Shown here: piece by piece, positions 53,172 to 63,135 of the stretch
Numbering within the stretch: position 1 is the first letter of the stretch
How the letters are laid out: each line of letters opens with the position of its first letter
From: UBA8337 sp963932545
GTDB taxonomy: Bacteria; Pseudomonadota; Alphaproteobacteria; RS24
Direction of reading: 5' to 3'
Length of the DNA stretch: 64,000 nt
NCBI GenBank assembly: GCA_963932545.1
Contig: CAWVRH010000009.1
Span: forward strand, 1 to 64,000
Made by a program: the position numbers and the translations under genes
The notes under the pieces: model-generated
Seen by the model: only the letters and a program-made list of their open reading frames with translations
What the model was told of the DNA's origin: nothing
Database searches by the model: none

Positions 53172-55256
53172 ATGAGTGCTGCTGAACAAATTTTACCGGG
53201 TCATCAAAAATATGCGCGTCTGTTTACGCCGCTGAAACTGGGCCATACCGTGCTGAAAAACCGCGCGATTATGGGCTCTATGCACACAGGCCTCGAAGAG
53301 CAAGCCGATGGTTTTGAGCGCATGGCAGCCTATTATAGCGAACGCGCGGCTGGCGGCGTTGGCATGATTATCACCGGCGGCATTTCACCGAATGAAGAAG
53401 GCGGCATGATGCTGCAAGATAAAGACGGCGTGAAAATGTTCGCCGCTTCCAAATTATCCAATGAAGCCGAAGCCGCAGGTCATCGCATGGTGACTGACGC
53501 TGTGCATGCGGCGGCGCCCGATTGCAAAATGGTTATGCAAATTTTGCACATGGGCTCATTGGCTGCCAATGATACGCCGGTTGCGCCCTCGCCCATTAAG
53601 TCTCGTATCTCGCGCACCCCGCCAGTTGAGCTAGACGCGACGGGACTAGAAAAACAAATCGCCGACCACGCAGAATGCGCTCGCCTCGCCAAACATGCTG
53701 GCTATGATGGGGTCGAGATTATTGGCTCGGCTGGCTATTTGCTGTCGACCTTTTTGGTTGAGAAAACCAACCAGCGCACCGACCAATATGGCGGCTGCTA
53801 CGAAAACCGCATGCGCTTTCCCCTCGAAGTGGTGCGCCGCGTGCGCGAAGCTGTGGGCGAAGACTTTATTGTGGTGTTCCGCATCGCCGCCATGGATATG
53901 CTGCAAGGCGGCATGAGCTGGGATGAGGTGGCTGAGCTATCTAAAGAGCTAGAAAAAGCCGGCACCAGCATTATTTCCACTCATTTTACTTGGCACGAAA
54001 GCGCCGTGCCGACCATCGCCACCATGGTGCCTCGCGCAGCCTTTACGTCTGTCACGGCTCGCGTGCGCAAGGAAGTGTCGATACCGGTCATCACCTCCAA
54101 CCGCATTAACATGCCGCAAGTAGCCGAAGATGTTCTCGCGCGCGGCGATGCCGACCTTGTGTCGATGGCCCGCCCGATGCTGGCCGATAGTCAATTTATG
54201 GCCAAAGCGGCCGAAGACCGCGCCGATGAGATTAACACTTGTATCGCCTGCAATCAGGCTTGCCTCGACCATACATTTGGCGGCAAAACCACCAGCTGTT
54301 TGGTTAATCCGCGCGCCTGCCATGAAACGATATTGAAATATGAGCCAACGCAAAACGCCAAAACCATCGCGGTGATTGGCGCCGGCCCTGCGGGGTTGGC
54401 CTATGCCACCACGGCGGCCGAACGCGGCCATAAGGTAAGTTTGTTCGATGCGGGCTCGGAAATTGGCGGCCAGTTTAACCTCGCTAAATTAGTGCCGGGC
54501 AAAGAAGAGTTTTACGAGACGCTGCGCTATTACGGCAAAATGATTGAGAAGCTGAATATTAAGCTCACCCTAAACACCCGCGTCGAGGCCGATAGTCTGG
54601 GCGCATTTGACCATGTGGTTGTGGCGACGGGCATCAGCCCGCGCGTGCCCGACATGGAAGGCATCACCCACGAGAAAGCCGTCAGCTATATTGATGCGCT
54701 GAAAGGCAATAAGCCCGTCGGCAAGCGCGTGGCTATTATGGGCGCGGGCGGCATTGGTTTTGATGTGGCCGATACGCTGTCGCATGATGGCCCATCGGGA
54801 GCTTTGGATATCGATGTCTTCGCCAAAGAATGGGGCGTCGACTTTAAAAACCATCCGCGTGGCGGCGTGACAGGCATTGAGCCAGAGGTGGCCAGCGCCG
54901 ATAGAGAGATTGTCCTGATGCAGCGTAAAGATACCGCCGTCGGCAAAGGACTGGGCAAAACCACAGGCTGGACGCATCGGTTAACCTTGGCGCGGCGCGG
55001 TGTGAAAATGCTCAATGGCATTGAGTACCAAAAAATTGACGACCTCGGCCTGCACATCACGCGCGATGGACAACCCGATATTCTGGAAGTCGACACGGTG
55101 GTCATCTGCGCTGGACAAGAACCTTTGCGCACCTTGTATGATACGCTGGAAGCCAGCCATCCATCTGTGGAGCTAGTCGGCGGGGCCTATGAGGCGGCCG
55201 AACTGGACGCCAAAGCCGCCATTAAACAGGCTTGCGAATTGGCGGCGGCAATTTAG
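53172..55256 (+). CDS. fadH: 2,4-dienoyl-CoA reductase (NADPH), FadH type
   Basis: 694 residues. The N-terminal Old Yellow Enzyme barrel has MGSMHTGLEEQADGFERMAA, as in E. coli FadH, and IITGGISPN. The [4Fe-4S] ligands are CIACNQACLDH and a later cysteine in SCLVNPRAC. The C half has the FAD motif IGAGPAGLAYATTAAE and an NADPH domain with AIMGAGGIGFDVAD. It reduces 2,4-dienoyl-CoA from unsaturated fatty acids. The ATG at 53172 has GGGAGAA; an upstream in-frame start at 53115 is not supported. Slightly longer than E. coli FadH. Confidence 0.9.
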   Translation: MSAAEQILPGHQKYARLFTPLKLGHTVLKNRAIMGSMHTGLEEQADGFERMAAYYSERAAGGVGMIITGGISPNEEGGMMLQDKDGVKMFAASKLSNEAEAAGHRMVTDAVHAAAPDCKMVMQILHMGSLAANDTPVAPSPIKSRISRTPPVELDATGLEKQIADHAECARLAKHAGYDGVEIIGSAGYLLSTFLVEKTNQRTDQYGGCYENRMRFPLEVVRRVREAVGEDFIVVFRIAAMDMLQGGMSWDEVAELSKELEKAGTSIISTHFTWHESAVPTIATMVPRAAFTSVTARVRKEVSIPVITSNRINMPQVAEDVLARGDADLVSMARPMLADSQFMAKAAEDRADEINTCIACNQACLDHTFGGKTTSCLVNPRACHETILKYEPTQNAKTIAVIGAGPAGLAYATTAAERGHKVSLFDAGSEIGGQFNLAKLVPGKEEFYETLRYYGKMIEKLNIKLTLNTRVEADSLGAFDHVVVATGISPRVPDMEGITHEKAVSYIDALKGNKPVGKRVAIMGAGGIGFDVADTLSHDGPSGALDIDVFAKEWGVDFKNHPRGGVTGIEPEVASADREIVLMQRKDTAVGKGLGKTTGWTHRLTLARRGVKMLNGIEYQKIDDLGLHITRDGQPDILEVDTVVICAGQEPLRTLYDTLEASHPSVELVGGAYEAAELDAKAAIKQACELAAAI

Positions 55257-55561
55257 ACCTGAGCGAGAAGCTTGGGATGGCGTGTCTTTACCCACAGGAT
55301 AGTCGGCCACCCATAGGATAGTCGGCAGTTTCCTTGATTTATAACAAATAACCGGCTTGCCGAGGTTGGCCTCAAAAAAGCCTTTAAATTGCCCTCTGGT
55401 GTTCGCAAGAGCGTAAAAAAGCATGACGCCTATGCTTATTCGGTGTAAATAATCCGAAGAGCGCTCCGCTGCGTAGAAAGTTTAGAGAAATCTTCAAAAT
55501 GACAGAATTTGATAGCTAACACGTTCTATTCGTAATCCGTTGTTATTAAAAAGAGACAAAC
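55257..55561. other. 305-base gap between fadH and the RND pair, no supported gene
   Basis: This stretch ends fadH and precedes the RND membrane-fusion gene. It holds a two-copy 17-base tandem repeat and an AT-rich end. A minus-strand reading frame of 83 codons (55424-55173) runs into fadH and has no recognisable domain or ribosome site, so I do not call it. No terminator was found. Confidence 0.5.
55291..55326. repeat. two-copy 17-bp tandem repeat
   Basis: CCCACAGGATAGTCGGC (55291-55307) and CCCATAGGATAGTCGGC (55310-55326) differ by one base and are two bases apart. It lies just after fadH; function unknown. Confidence 0.6.
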
Positions 55562-56734
55562 ATGGCCTTTGATCCTGAAAACCACGACACGCAAGACATC
55601 GTTGAGCGCCCCACGAAACGTAGATTTGGTGTGAGCCGAGCTATTCTTACCTCTTTTGTGGTTATCCTTGGCATTTCTGCTTGGTTGATGAGCGGTATTA
55701 TGTCGGAAAATTCAGCCCCCTTGGAAATGGCCAAACCCCTGTTTGATGTCAACGCAACGACCTCTCGCTTTAAAGTTGTGGTTCAAGATTTAAAAGCCGA
55801 GCCTTTTGTTAATAAAATCAAACTTCAAGCCCGCACAGAAGCCGATAAAATCGTGACAATATCGGCTGAAACTCGCGGAACCATCGCCGCCCTGCCCGTC
55901 GAAAAAGGGTCCTTCGTGCAAAAGGGCCAGACCGTGTGCCAAATCGATTTTGGGGCCCGCCAAGCCCAGCTCGACCAATCCCGGGCTTTGCGCGATGCGC
56001 GCAAGATTGAATATAACGCGGCCGTGAAACTCAACAAACAAGGCCATGCTTCAAAAAGCCAATTGGCCAGCTCGCGCGCCTCCTATGACGCCGCCATGGC
56101 ATCTGTAAAAGGCGCTCTGGTTGAATATAGTCGCACCAAAATCAAAGCCCCCTTTGGCGGCATTCTAGATACGCATCCAGTGGAAATCGGCCATTTCATG
56201 AGCATCGGCCAGCCTTGCGGCACGATTATCGATAAAGACCCGCTGCTGATTGTCGCTCATATCGCCGAAAACCATGTGAAGCATATCGACATTGGCGCGC
56301 GTGGCACCGCCAAATTGGCAACGGGCGAGACCGTTAGCGGCTTTGTTCGATATATCGCCGAGACACCAGATATGTCGACCCGCACCTTTCGGATGGAGCT
56401 TGAGGTTCCCAATAAAGATTTAAAGTTGCGCGATGGCGTCAGCGCTGAATTGCGGCTGAACACAGGCAGTGTTTTGGCCACTCGCATTCCCCAAAGTGTT
56501 TTGACTTTGGGCGATAGCGGTCAATTGAGCGTCCGCGTTGTCGACGGCAACCGCGTGGCCATTCGTCCCGTGCAAGTGATTGCCGATGACCGAGGCGGTG
56601 CTGTGGTTGTGGGTCTAGCGGCTTCGGAAAAAGTGATTGTGCGCGGTGGCGAATATACGCGCGACGGTCGCGAAGTTGATTTTGAAATCGAAGCTGTGAC
56701 AGCGACGAGCCAGAATGGGGCACAAATCCGATGA
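55562..56734 (+). CDS. RND efflux periplasmic adaptor (membrane fusion protein)
   Basis: 390 residues. One N-terminal hydrophobic anchor (about 25-47), then the lipoyl-type domain halves VSAETRGTIAALPVEKGSFV and TKIKAPFGGILDTHPVEIG, a helical hairpin with ALRDARKIEYN, and a beta-barrel domain near TRTFRMELEVP. It joins the inner membrane pump below to an outer membrane channel, which is not encoded here. It ends ATGA-overlapping with the pump gene, so the two are cotranslated. Confidence 0.88.
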   Translation: MAFDPENHDTQDIVERPTKRRFGVSRAILTSFVVILGISAWLMSGIMSENSAPLEMAKPLFDVNATTSRFKVVVQDLKAEPFVNKIKLQARTEADKIVTISAETRGTIAALPVEKGSFVQKGQTVCQIDFGARQAQLDQSRALRDARKIEYNAAVKLNKQGHASKSQLASSRASYDAAMASVKGALVEYSRTKIKAPFGGILDTHPVEIGHFMSIGQPCGTIIDKDPLLIVAHIAENHVKHIDIGARGTAKLATGETVSGFVRYIAETPDMSTRTFRMELEVPNKDLKLRDGVSAELRLNTGSVLATRIPQSVLTLGDSGQLSVRVVDGNRVAIRPVQVIADDRGGAVVVGLAASEKVIVRGGEYTRDGREVDFEIEAVTATSQNGAQIR

Positions 56735-59700
56735 TGTATAATTTTATCACGGCAGCCATTGGCCGAAGCCGAGCCGTTTTAACCATTCTTGCCGCTTTGC
56801 TGCTTGGCGGGCTTGGCTCTTATGTCACCCTGCCGCGCGAAGCCGATCCGGATATTCCCATTCCGATTATTTACGTTGGTGTGGTGCTTCCCGGCATTGC
56901 GCCTACCGATGCCGAACGCCTATTGGTTAAGCCAATGGAGCTGGAGCTTCGCACGCTAACTGGCCTCAAAGAGATGCGTTCTGTCTCGGCACAAAATTAT
57001 GGCGCGGTTATCCTCGAATTTGATGTGAGCTTTGATAAAGACCAAGCCCTGCTTGACGTCCGAGAAAAAATGGACCAAGTGCGCTCCGACATGCCATCCG
57101 ACGCCGAAGAACCCGATATCCGCGAGTTTAATGCCGGCCTGTTTCCGGTGATTATGGTCAATCTGACGAGCCCCGGTTCGGAGCGCGAGCTGTTTACCTA
57201 TGCCAATAAATTAAAAGAAGAAATCTCCGGCATGCCAAGCGTTCTGGAAGCCAAGCTAATCGGCCATCGCGAAGAAGTCTTGGAAGTGGTTATCAATCCA
57301 AGCGCCATGGAAAACTACAATATTACCGCCACCGAATTATACAATACGCTGGCGCGCAACAACCAATTAGTGCCGGCTGGCAGCATTGATAATGGCAACG
57401 GCCGTTTTGCGCTGTCGGTCCCGGGTCTCATCGAAAATGCTGCCGATGTGTATCAACTGCCAATCAAAACCCAAGGCGACGCCGTCGTGCGCCTCAGCGA
57501 TATCGCAGAAATTCGCCGTAGCTTTAAAGACCAAGCCGTGGTGGCGCGCTATAACGGCCAGCCAACCATCTCTATTGAGGTGACCAAGCGCTTAGGTGCC
57601 AACATCGTGAACAGCACCCGTGATGTGCGCACACTGTCTTTGGCTTTTACCGAAGATTGGCCTGAGAACATTGAGGTCGATTTCTCCTCGGATATCTCGA
57701 GCTTTATTTTTGAAATGCTCGGCTCTTTGGAAATCTCTATCTCCAATGCCATTTTGTTGGTGATGATTTTGGTTATCGCAGCGCTGGGCTTGCGCTCGGC
57801 TTTGCTGGTTGGCCTGTCTATTCCCACGTCGTTTCTTGTCGGCTTCCTCATCGTTGACCTTTTGGGCATGACTTTGAACATGATGATTATGTTCGGCTTC
57901 ATTTTGTCCGTGGGTATTTTGGTGGATGGCGCCATTGTGGTGGTTGAATATGCCGACCGTAAAATGGCCGAAGGCCTAGACCGCAAAAAAGCCTATGCGA
58001 TGGCTTCCTCGCGGATGTTCTGGCCGATTGTATCCTCCACAGGCACCACTCTGGCCGCCTTTGCCCCGATGCTTTTCTGGCCGGGTGTAAGCGGCAAATT
58101 CATGTCCTTTTTGCCAATTACCGTTATCATTTTGCTCTGCGCTTCGCTGGCCACGGCCATGGTTTTCTTGCCCGTTATTGGCGGTTTAGTCGGTAAATCT
58201 GAGCAAGAGGGCGACCCCCTTCTGTCTAGTCTTGCGGGTGATAAAAAACTCTATGTCAGCCAAACACCTGGCTTCACGGGGCGCTATTTGCGCTTCCTGA
58301 AGACCTGCATCAATTGGCCGATTGCCACTATCTCTGTCTCCATCGCCGTTTTGACAGTTGTGGTTATGCTCTACAGCAAGCACGGCGCGGGCGTCGAGTT
58401 CTCGGCAGATATTGAGCCTTATCAAGCCAATGTTCTGGTCAAGGGACGCGGTAATCTATCGGTGGAAGAGGCCAATCAGGCAACCTTGCGCGTGGAAGAG
58501 ATTATCTTGTCGACGCCGGGCATTTTGAACGCTTTCGCGCAAGCCGGCCCCGCTCTGGGTAGCGGCGATGGCTCGCGCAATATGGGCGATGGCGAATTGC
58601 CAGCTGACCTCATTGGTATGGTACGCATTGAGTTCACTCATTTCACCACGCGCCGCCCTGCCACGGAAATTATGAAAGACATCACCGATCGGGCGCGCAA
58701 ATTTGCCGGCATTGAGGTGGAAGTCAAAGAACGCGAACAAGGCCCACCCTCGGGCAAAGGCATTGAAGTGGAAGTGAGCGGACAAGACCTCGCGCAATTG
58801 ACCGCTATGTCAGACCGCATTAAGGCCTATTTCAATCGTCGCTCTGACCTCTATCAAGAGATCGAAGATACGCTGCCTCTGCCGGGTATCGAGTGGAGCT
58901 TGGCGGTCGACCGCGAAGCGGCAGGTCGTTTCCAAGCCGATATTTTGACGCTCGGCAATGTCGTGCAATTGGTGACCAATGGTATTTTGGTTGGCCATTA
59001 TCGCCCCGATGACAGCGATGATGAGATTGAAATTCGCGCGCGCTATCCAAATGACGCGCGCTCGTTCGACCAACTCGACCAATTGCGCGTGCGCACGCCA
59101 GCTGGCAATGTGCCGATTACCAATTTCGTAACGCGCGAAGCCTCCGAACGCCGTGACAGTATCGCGCGCGTCGATGGCCGCCGGGTTTTCGAAGTCAAAG
59201 CCTCCATGACCATTAATCCAGAGACGGGGCTTGAGTATTTGGCAACCGATTTGGAAAATGACTTCTTGCAGTGGATAGACACACAAGAGCTACCCTCTGG
59301 CGTTGCCGTGCGCTTGCGCGGCGCCAATGAAGAGGCGGCAGCCGCCACAGCCTTTCTCGGACGGGCTATGCTGGCCTCGTTATTCTTGATGTTCATTATT
59401 TTATTGATGCAATTCAACAGCGTGTATTGCACCCTGCTGACGCTCTCAACCGTGGTTCTATCGACCATCGGCGTCTTGCTGGGCATGGTCGTAACGGGAC
59501 AGACTTTCTCCGTTATCATGACCGGCACCGGCGTTGTTGCGCTGGCTGGCATCGTGGTGAATAACTCAATCGTGCTAATCGACACCTACCAGCGCCTGCT
59601 AGATACAGGCATGGAGCGTATCGATGTGATTTTGAAAACAGCAGGCCAGCGCTTACGCCCTATCTTATTGACCACCATCACGACGATGATTGGCCTGTTC

Positions 59701-59973
59701 CCTATGGCCGTTCAAGTCTCGGTCGATGTGGTTGACCGCTCGGTGCAGTTCAACGAGCCGACCGCAGCTTGGTGGGTGCAGCTCTCGACCGCGATTATCT
59801 TCGGGTTGGGTTTCTCTACCCTGCTGACGCTAATCTTAGTACCCGTGATGTTGTCTTTGCCGACAACCTTTGGCGAGCGCTTTGCGCGCCTTCGGGGCAA
59901 GACCAATCTTCGCCAACGAATGGGCCAACGAACGGGCCAACTCGACGATGGACTTGAAAAGCTAGAACTTTAA
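56731..59973 (+). CDS. RND efflux pump permease (HAE1/AcrB-like)
   Basis: 1080 residues with about twelve membrane segments and two large periplasmic loops. The TM4 proton relay reads GILVDGAIVVVEYADR, so the second aspartate of the usual DD pair is glycine, though the first is present. The N-terminal text YVTLPREADPDIPIPIIYVG is typical of RND pumps that lack an assigned drug. The substrate is unknown. The stop overlaps the stop of the minus-strand pssA by three bases. Confidence 0.88.
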   Translation: MMYNFITAAIGRSRAVLTILAALLLGGLGSYVTLPREADPDIPIPIIYVGVVLPGIAPTDAERLLVKPMELELRTLTGLKEMRSVSAQNYGAVILEFDVSFDKDQALLDVREKMDQVRSDMPSDAEEPDIREFNAGLFPVIMVNLTSPGSERELFTYANKLKEEISGMPSVLEAKLIGHREEVLEVVINPSAMENYNITATELYNTLARNNQLVPAGSIDNGNGRFALSVPGLIENAADVYQLPIKTQGDAVVRLSDIAEIRRSFKDQAVVARYNGQPTISIEVTKRLGANIVNSTRDVRTLSLAFTEDWPENIEVDFSSDISSFIFEMLGSLEISISNAILLVMILVIAALGLRSALLVGLSIPTSFLVGFLIVDLLGMTLNMMIMFGFILSVGILVDGAIVVVEYADRKMAEGLDRKKAYAMASSRMFWPIVSSTGTTLAAFAPMLFWPGVSGKFMSFLPITVIILLCASLATAMVFLPVIGGLVGKSEQEGDPLLSSLAGDKKLYVSQTPGFTGRYLRFLKTCINWPIATISVSIAVLTVVVMLYSKHGAGVEFSADIEPYQANVLVKGRGNLSVEEANQATLRVEEIILSTPGILNAFAQAGPALGSGDGSRNMGDGELPADLIGMVRIEFTHFTTRRPATEIMKDITDRARKFAGIEVEVKEREQGPPSGKGIEVEVSGQDLAQLTAMSDRIKAYFNRRSDLYQEIEDTLPLPGIEWSLAVDREAAGRFQADILTLGNVVQLVTNGILVGHYRPDDSDDEIEIRARYPNDARSFDQLDQLRVRTPAGNVPITNFVTREASERRDSIARVDGRRVFEVKASMTINPETGLEYLATDLENDFLQWIDTQELPSGVAVRLRGANEEAAAATAFLGRAMLASLFLMFIILLMQFNSVYCTLLTLSTVVLSTIGVLLGMVVTGQTFSVIMTGTGVVALAGIVVNNSIVLIDTYQRLLDTGMERIDVILKTAGQRLRPILLTTITTMIGLFPMAVQVSVDVVDRSVQFNEPTAAWWVQLSTAIIFGLGFSTLLTLILVPVMLSLPTTFGERFARLRGKTNLRQRMGQRTGQLDDGLEKLEL

Positions 59974-60785
59974 GCGGCAGCGTGGCGTCGGTAGCTCAGC
60001 CAACTAAGCGGCAGAGCTAAATAGTAAAAGACGCACATGGCCGTGAGCGTGACCCATGGGAAGGTGAAGAGCATCACCGCCATGAAGCCGATGAATAACA
60101 TCAACGGCAGCACAAAATCACGCCGAATGGTGGAAAGACCTTTGCCCGAAAAAGTTGGGAAATTGACAACCATCAAGATGCCGACGACGACTGTATTGGC
60201 CAAAACAAACGGCGTGGCGGAAGACATATCTATCAGCCCGCCGAGGTGCAGATACATTGGCAACATCACCAAACCGCCCGCAGACGGCGAAGGAACGCCC
60301 ATGAAAAATAGGCTTTTCCAAGCGGGGCGATCGGCTTCTTCCATATCGACATTGAAGCGCGCCAAGCGCAGAGCGCAGCACACCGAAAAGATTAAAATTA
60401 CCGCCCAACCAACGCGACCCGTCGATTGCAAGGACCAAAGATAGACCAGTAAAACGGGGGCAATGCCGAAGTTTACAAAATCCGACAGCGAGTCTAATTG
60501 CGCGCCGAGCGGGCTTTCGGCTTTCAGCATACGCGCCAAACGACCATCGAAAGCATCGAGAAATCCAGCCAAAACAATACAGAACACACCTAGCTCAAAA
60601 GCGTTGTTTAACCCCAAACGAAATGACGTCAAACCCAGACATAAAGCCAATAAAGTAACCGCATTGGGCACGATACGACGCAAAGGAAAACGACGACTGC
60701 CAGGGTTCTCTGGCGAGGTTTTGGCTGTCGCGGCTCTCTTGCGAGTGGCTTTTTTTTGAGTATCGGGTTTCTGACTATCGGACAT
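59970..60785 (-). CDS. pssA: CDP-diacylglycerol--serine O-phosphatidyltransferase
   Basis: 271 residues with multiple hydrophobic segments and the CDP-alcohol transferase signature in DAFDGRLARMLKAE plus SPLGAQLDSLSD. It makes phosphatidylserine. A basic lysine/arginine-rich N-terminal extension of about 35 residues precedes the first segment. The ATG at 60785 follows the psd stop by three bases; an in-frame TTG just upstream is less likely. Confidence 0.92.
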   Translation of the reverse strand: MSDSQKPDTQKKATRKRAATAKTSPENPGSRRFPLRRIVPNAVTLLALCLGLTSFRLGLNNAFELGVFCIVLAGFLDAFDGRLARMLKAESPLGAQLDSLSDFVNFGIAPVLLVYLWSLQSTGRVGWAVILIFSVCCALRLARFNVDMEEADRPAWKSLFFMGVPSPSAGGLVMLPMYLHLGGLIDMSSATPFVLANTVVVGILMVVNFPTFSGKGLSTIRRDFVLPLMLFIGFMAVMLFTFPWVTLTAMCVFYYLALPLSWLSYRRHAAA

Positions 60786-60788
60786 CAA

Positions 60789-61481
60789 TTAGCTCGTCAC
60801 GGTTTTGCGAGGTTTTTCTTTAGACTTCAAATCGGCCAAGACCGTTTCGCCCGAAATAGCCGACTGGCCGATGCTGACCAATGGCGACGTGCCTTTTGGC
60901 AAATAGACATCACAACGGCTACCAAAACGGATAAGGCCAAAGCGCTCGCCGGCATGCATTTCTTGGCCTTCATGCGCGAAACACAAAATACGACGCGCCA
61001 CCAAACCGGCAATTTGCACGACGACGACTTGCTTTTCGTCTTCGGTTTCAATCAATAAAGATTGGCGCTCGTTTTTGTCGCTCGCCTTATCCAAATCGGC
61101 GCTCAAAAACTGGCCTGTGCGATATAGAGATTTTAACACGCGGCCGGTAACCGGCAGGCGGTTAACATGGCAATTAAACACATTCATAAATACGGACACG
61201 CGCGGTAGAGCTTCGTCGCCAAGGCCCAGTTCGGCGGGCGGCACGGCTTCGGTAATCATGTTCACCACGCCATCGGCAGGCGAAATAACCAGACCTTTGC
61301 GTTGCGGGGTAACCCGTGCCGGATCGCGGAAGAACCACGCACACCAGCAAGTGAGAATAACCCCTACCCAGCCAAGAATGTCGGAGACGAAAAACAACAA
61401 CAGGGTAAGAAAGGCAAAAATCGCGATGAAGCGAAAGCCCTCTGGGTGGATGGGGAATAGAACTGATTTAAGTGCACGCAT
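60789..61481 (-). CDS. psd: phosphatidylserine decarboxylase (archaeal/short type)
   Basis: 230 residues with one or two N-terminal hydrophobic segments, then SPADGVVNMI, FMNVFNCHVNRLPV and the cleavage site IRFGSRCDVYLP, where the serine becomes the pyruvoyl group. It turns phosphatidylserine into phosphatidylethanolamine, the step after pssA. The ATG at 61481 has AAGG(A) upstream and leaves a 13-base gap after cimA; a longer frame would overlap cimA. Confidence 0.92.
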   Translation of the reverse strand: MRALKSVLFPIHPEGFRFIAIFAFLTLLLFFVSDILGWVGVILTCWCAWFFRDPARVTPQRKGLVISPADGVVNMITEAVPPAELGLGDEALPRVSVFMNVFNCHVNRLPVTGRVLKSLYRTGQFLSADLDKASDKNERQSLLIETEDEKQVVVVQIAGLVARRILCFAHEGQEMHAGERFGLIRFGSRCDVYLPKGTSPLVSIGQSAISGETVLADLKSKEKPRKTVTS

Positions 61482-61494
61482 GATATGCCTTTCC

Positions 61495-63117
61495 TTATTC
61501 CGCGTCAGCTTCGAGGCTATTTGCCTCGGGAACCGCCGAAATACCGTCATTGAATAATTTATATACTACAGCGTCTTTCAACGCCTCAAAAGAAGCCACC
61601 ACAATATTGGCGTTCACCCCAATGGTGCGCCAACTATGGCCAGCCGCATCGACACTCTCAATGGTAACGCGGGTTACCGCTTCCGTGCCTGTGTTGAGAA
61701 TGCGGACTTTAAAGTCCACCAAACGCATGGTGCCAATGGATGCCGCATAGCGTTTCAAATCGCCGCGCAAGGCCATATCTAAGGCGTTGATAGGGCCATT
61801 GCCGGTGCCGCGCCCTTCCACAGGCTCGCCATCAATGACCAAGGATACGCTGGCCTCTGACACGGTGTGGGTGCCGCCCTCATTCGAGATGTTGACCGTA
61901 TAGCCCCCCACCTCGAAATAATCTGGCAAGCGTCTTAATTGTTTTAAAGCCAATAGCTCGAAGGAGGCGCCAACGCCATCATAGCTATAGCCATCCAGCT
62001 CTTTGTCTTTCACTTCGCGCAAAATCGCATCCACCGCCGGGTCTTTGACATCGACGACAATATTCGCGGTCTTCAAACGGTCTAGCACATTGCTTTTGCC
62101 CGCTTGGTCAGACACTAAAACAACCCGCGCATTGCCCACGCTTTCAGGCGCCACATGCTCGTATGTTGCAGGGTCTTTCATTACGGCCGAGACGTGAATG
62201 CCGCCCTTATGGGCAAAAGCCGCCGCGCCCACATAGGGCGCATGCCGATTTGGCGTGCGGTTTAAAATATCATCCAGCAGCAGCGATACGTTTTTCACCT
62301 GCGGTAATTTATCCAGTGCAATGCCCGTCTCAAACCTATCGGCATAGCCGGGCTTTAGCAGCAAGGTTGGGATAAGCGACACGAGGTTGGCATTGCCGCA
62401 ACGCTCGCCCAGCCCGTTGATAGTGCCTTGCACTTGGCGCGCGCCGGCGCGGATGGCGGCCAAAGAATTAGCCACCGCATTTTCCGTATCATTATGGGTA
62501 TGAATGCCCACTTTATCGCCGGGGATATGTTTCACCACATTGCTGACAATCTCAAAAACTTCTTCGGGCAGCGTGCCGCCATTGGTATCGCATAGCACCA
62601 CCCAGCGCGCGCCCGCGTCGACTGCCGCTTTGGCACATTTCAGCGCATAGTCGCGATTGGCTTTATAGCCATCGAAAAAATGCTCGCAATCAATCATCGC
62701 TTCTTTATCGCGCGCCAAAATGGCCGTTACACTATCGGTGATTGTTTCTACATTCTCGTCATTGGTAATGCCGAGCGCGACATCGACATGATAGTCCCAA
62801 CTCTTGGCGACCAGACAGACTGCTGCGGAAGGCGCCTCGAGAATTTGCATAAAGCCGGGATCATTTTCAGCGCTGCGTCCCGTCCGTTTGGTCATGCCGA
62901 AAGCGGTTAATTTGGCGACCTCTAGGCTGCCTAGAGTTTCGAAAAACTGCGTGTCCGTTGGGTTGGCACCCGGATAGCCGCCTTCTACGTAATCAAGACC
63001 CAAGGCGTCTAGGCTTTGCGCGATTTTCATTTTATCAGACACAGAAAAATCCACGCCGGCGGTTTGCTGGCCATCGCGTAGCGTTGTGTCAAAAATATAA
63101 AGCCGCTCTCGCGCCAT
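61495..63117 (-). CDS. cimA: (R)-citramalate synthase
   Basis: 540 residues. It starts IFDTTLRDGQQTAGVDFSV and has EGGYPGANPTD, the aldolase-like barrel of the HMGL family, KVGIHTHNDTENAVANS and KGGIHVSAVMK, and a C-terminal LeuA allosteric domain. The residue pattern and length fit CimA, which joins pyruvate and acetyl-CoA on the way to isoleucine, rather than LeuA or homocitrate synthase. It sits 18 bases after gltX. Confidence 0.92.
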   Translation of the reverse strand: MARERLYIFDTTLRDGQQTAGVDFSVSDKMKIAQSLDALGLDYVEGGYPGANPTDTQFFETLGSLEVAKLTAFGMTKRTGRSAENDPGFMQILEAPSAAVCLVAKSWDYHVDVALGITNDENVETITDSVTAILARDKEAMIDCEHFFDGYKANRDYALKCAKAAVDAGARWVVLCDTNGGTLPEEVFEIVSNVVKHIPGDKVGIHTHNDTENAVANSLAAIRAGARQVQGTINGLGERCGNANLVSLIPTLLLKPGYADRFETGIALDKLPQVKNVSLLLDDILNRTPNRHAPYVGAAAFAHKGGIHVSAVMKDPATYEHVAPESVGNARVVLVSDQAGKSNVLDRLKTANIVVDVKDPAVDAILREVKDKELDGYSYDGVGASFELLALKQLRRLPDYFEVGGYTVNISNEGGTHTVSEASVSLVIDGEPVEGRGTGNGPINALDMALRGDLKRYAASIGTMRLVDFKVRILNTGTEAVTRVTIESVDAAGHSWRTIGVNANIVVASFEALKDAVVYKLFNDGISAVPEANSLEADAE

Positions 63118-63135
63118 CGCTAATTCCTTTAGGTT

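Noticed and set aside
55173..55424. An 83-codon minus-strand frame overlapping the fadH end
   Set aside because: No ribosome site, overlaps fadH, and includes the tandem repeat; no recognisable domain.
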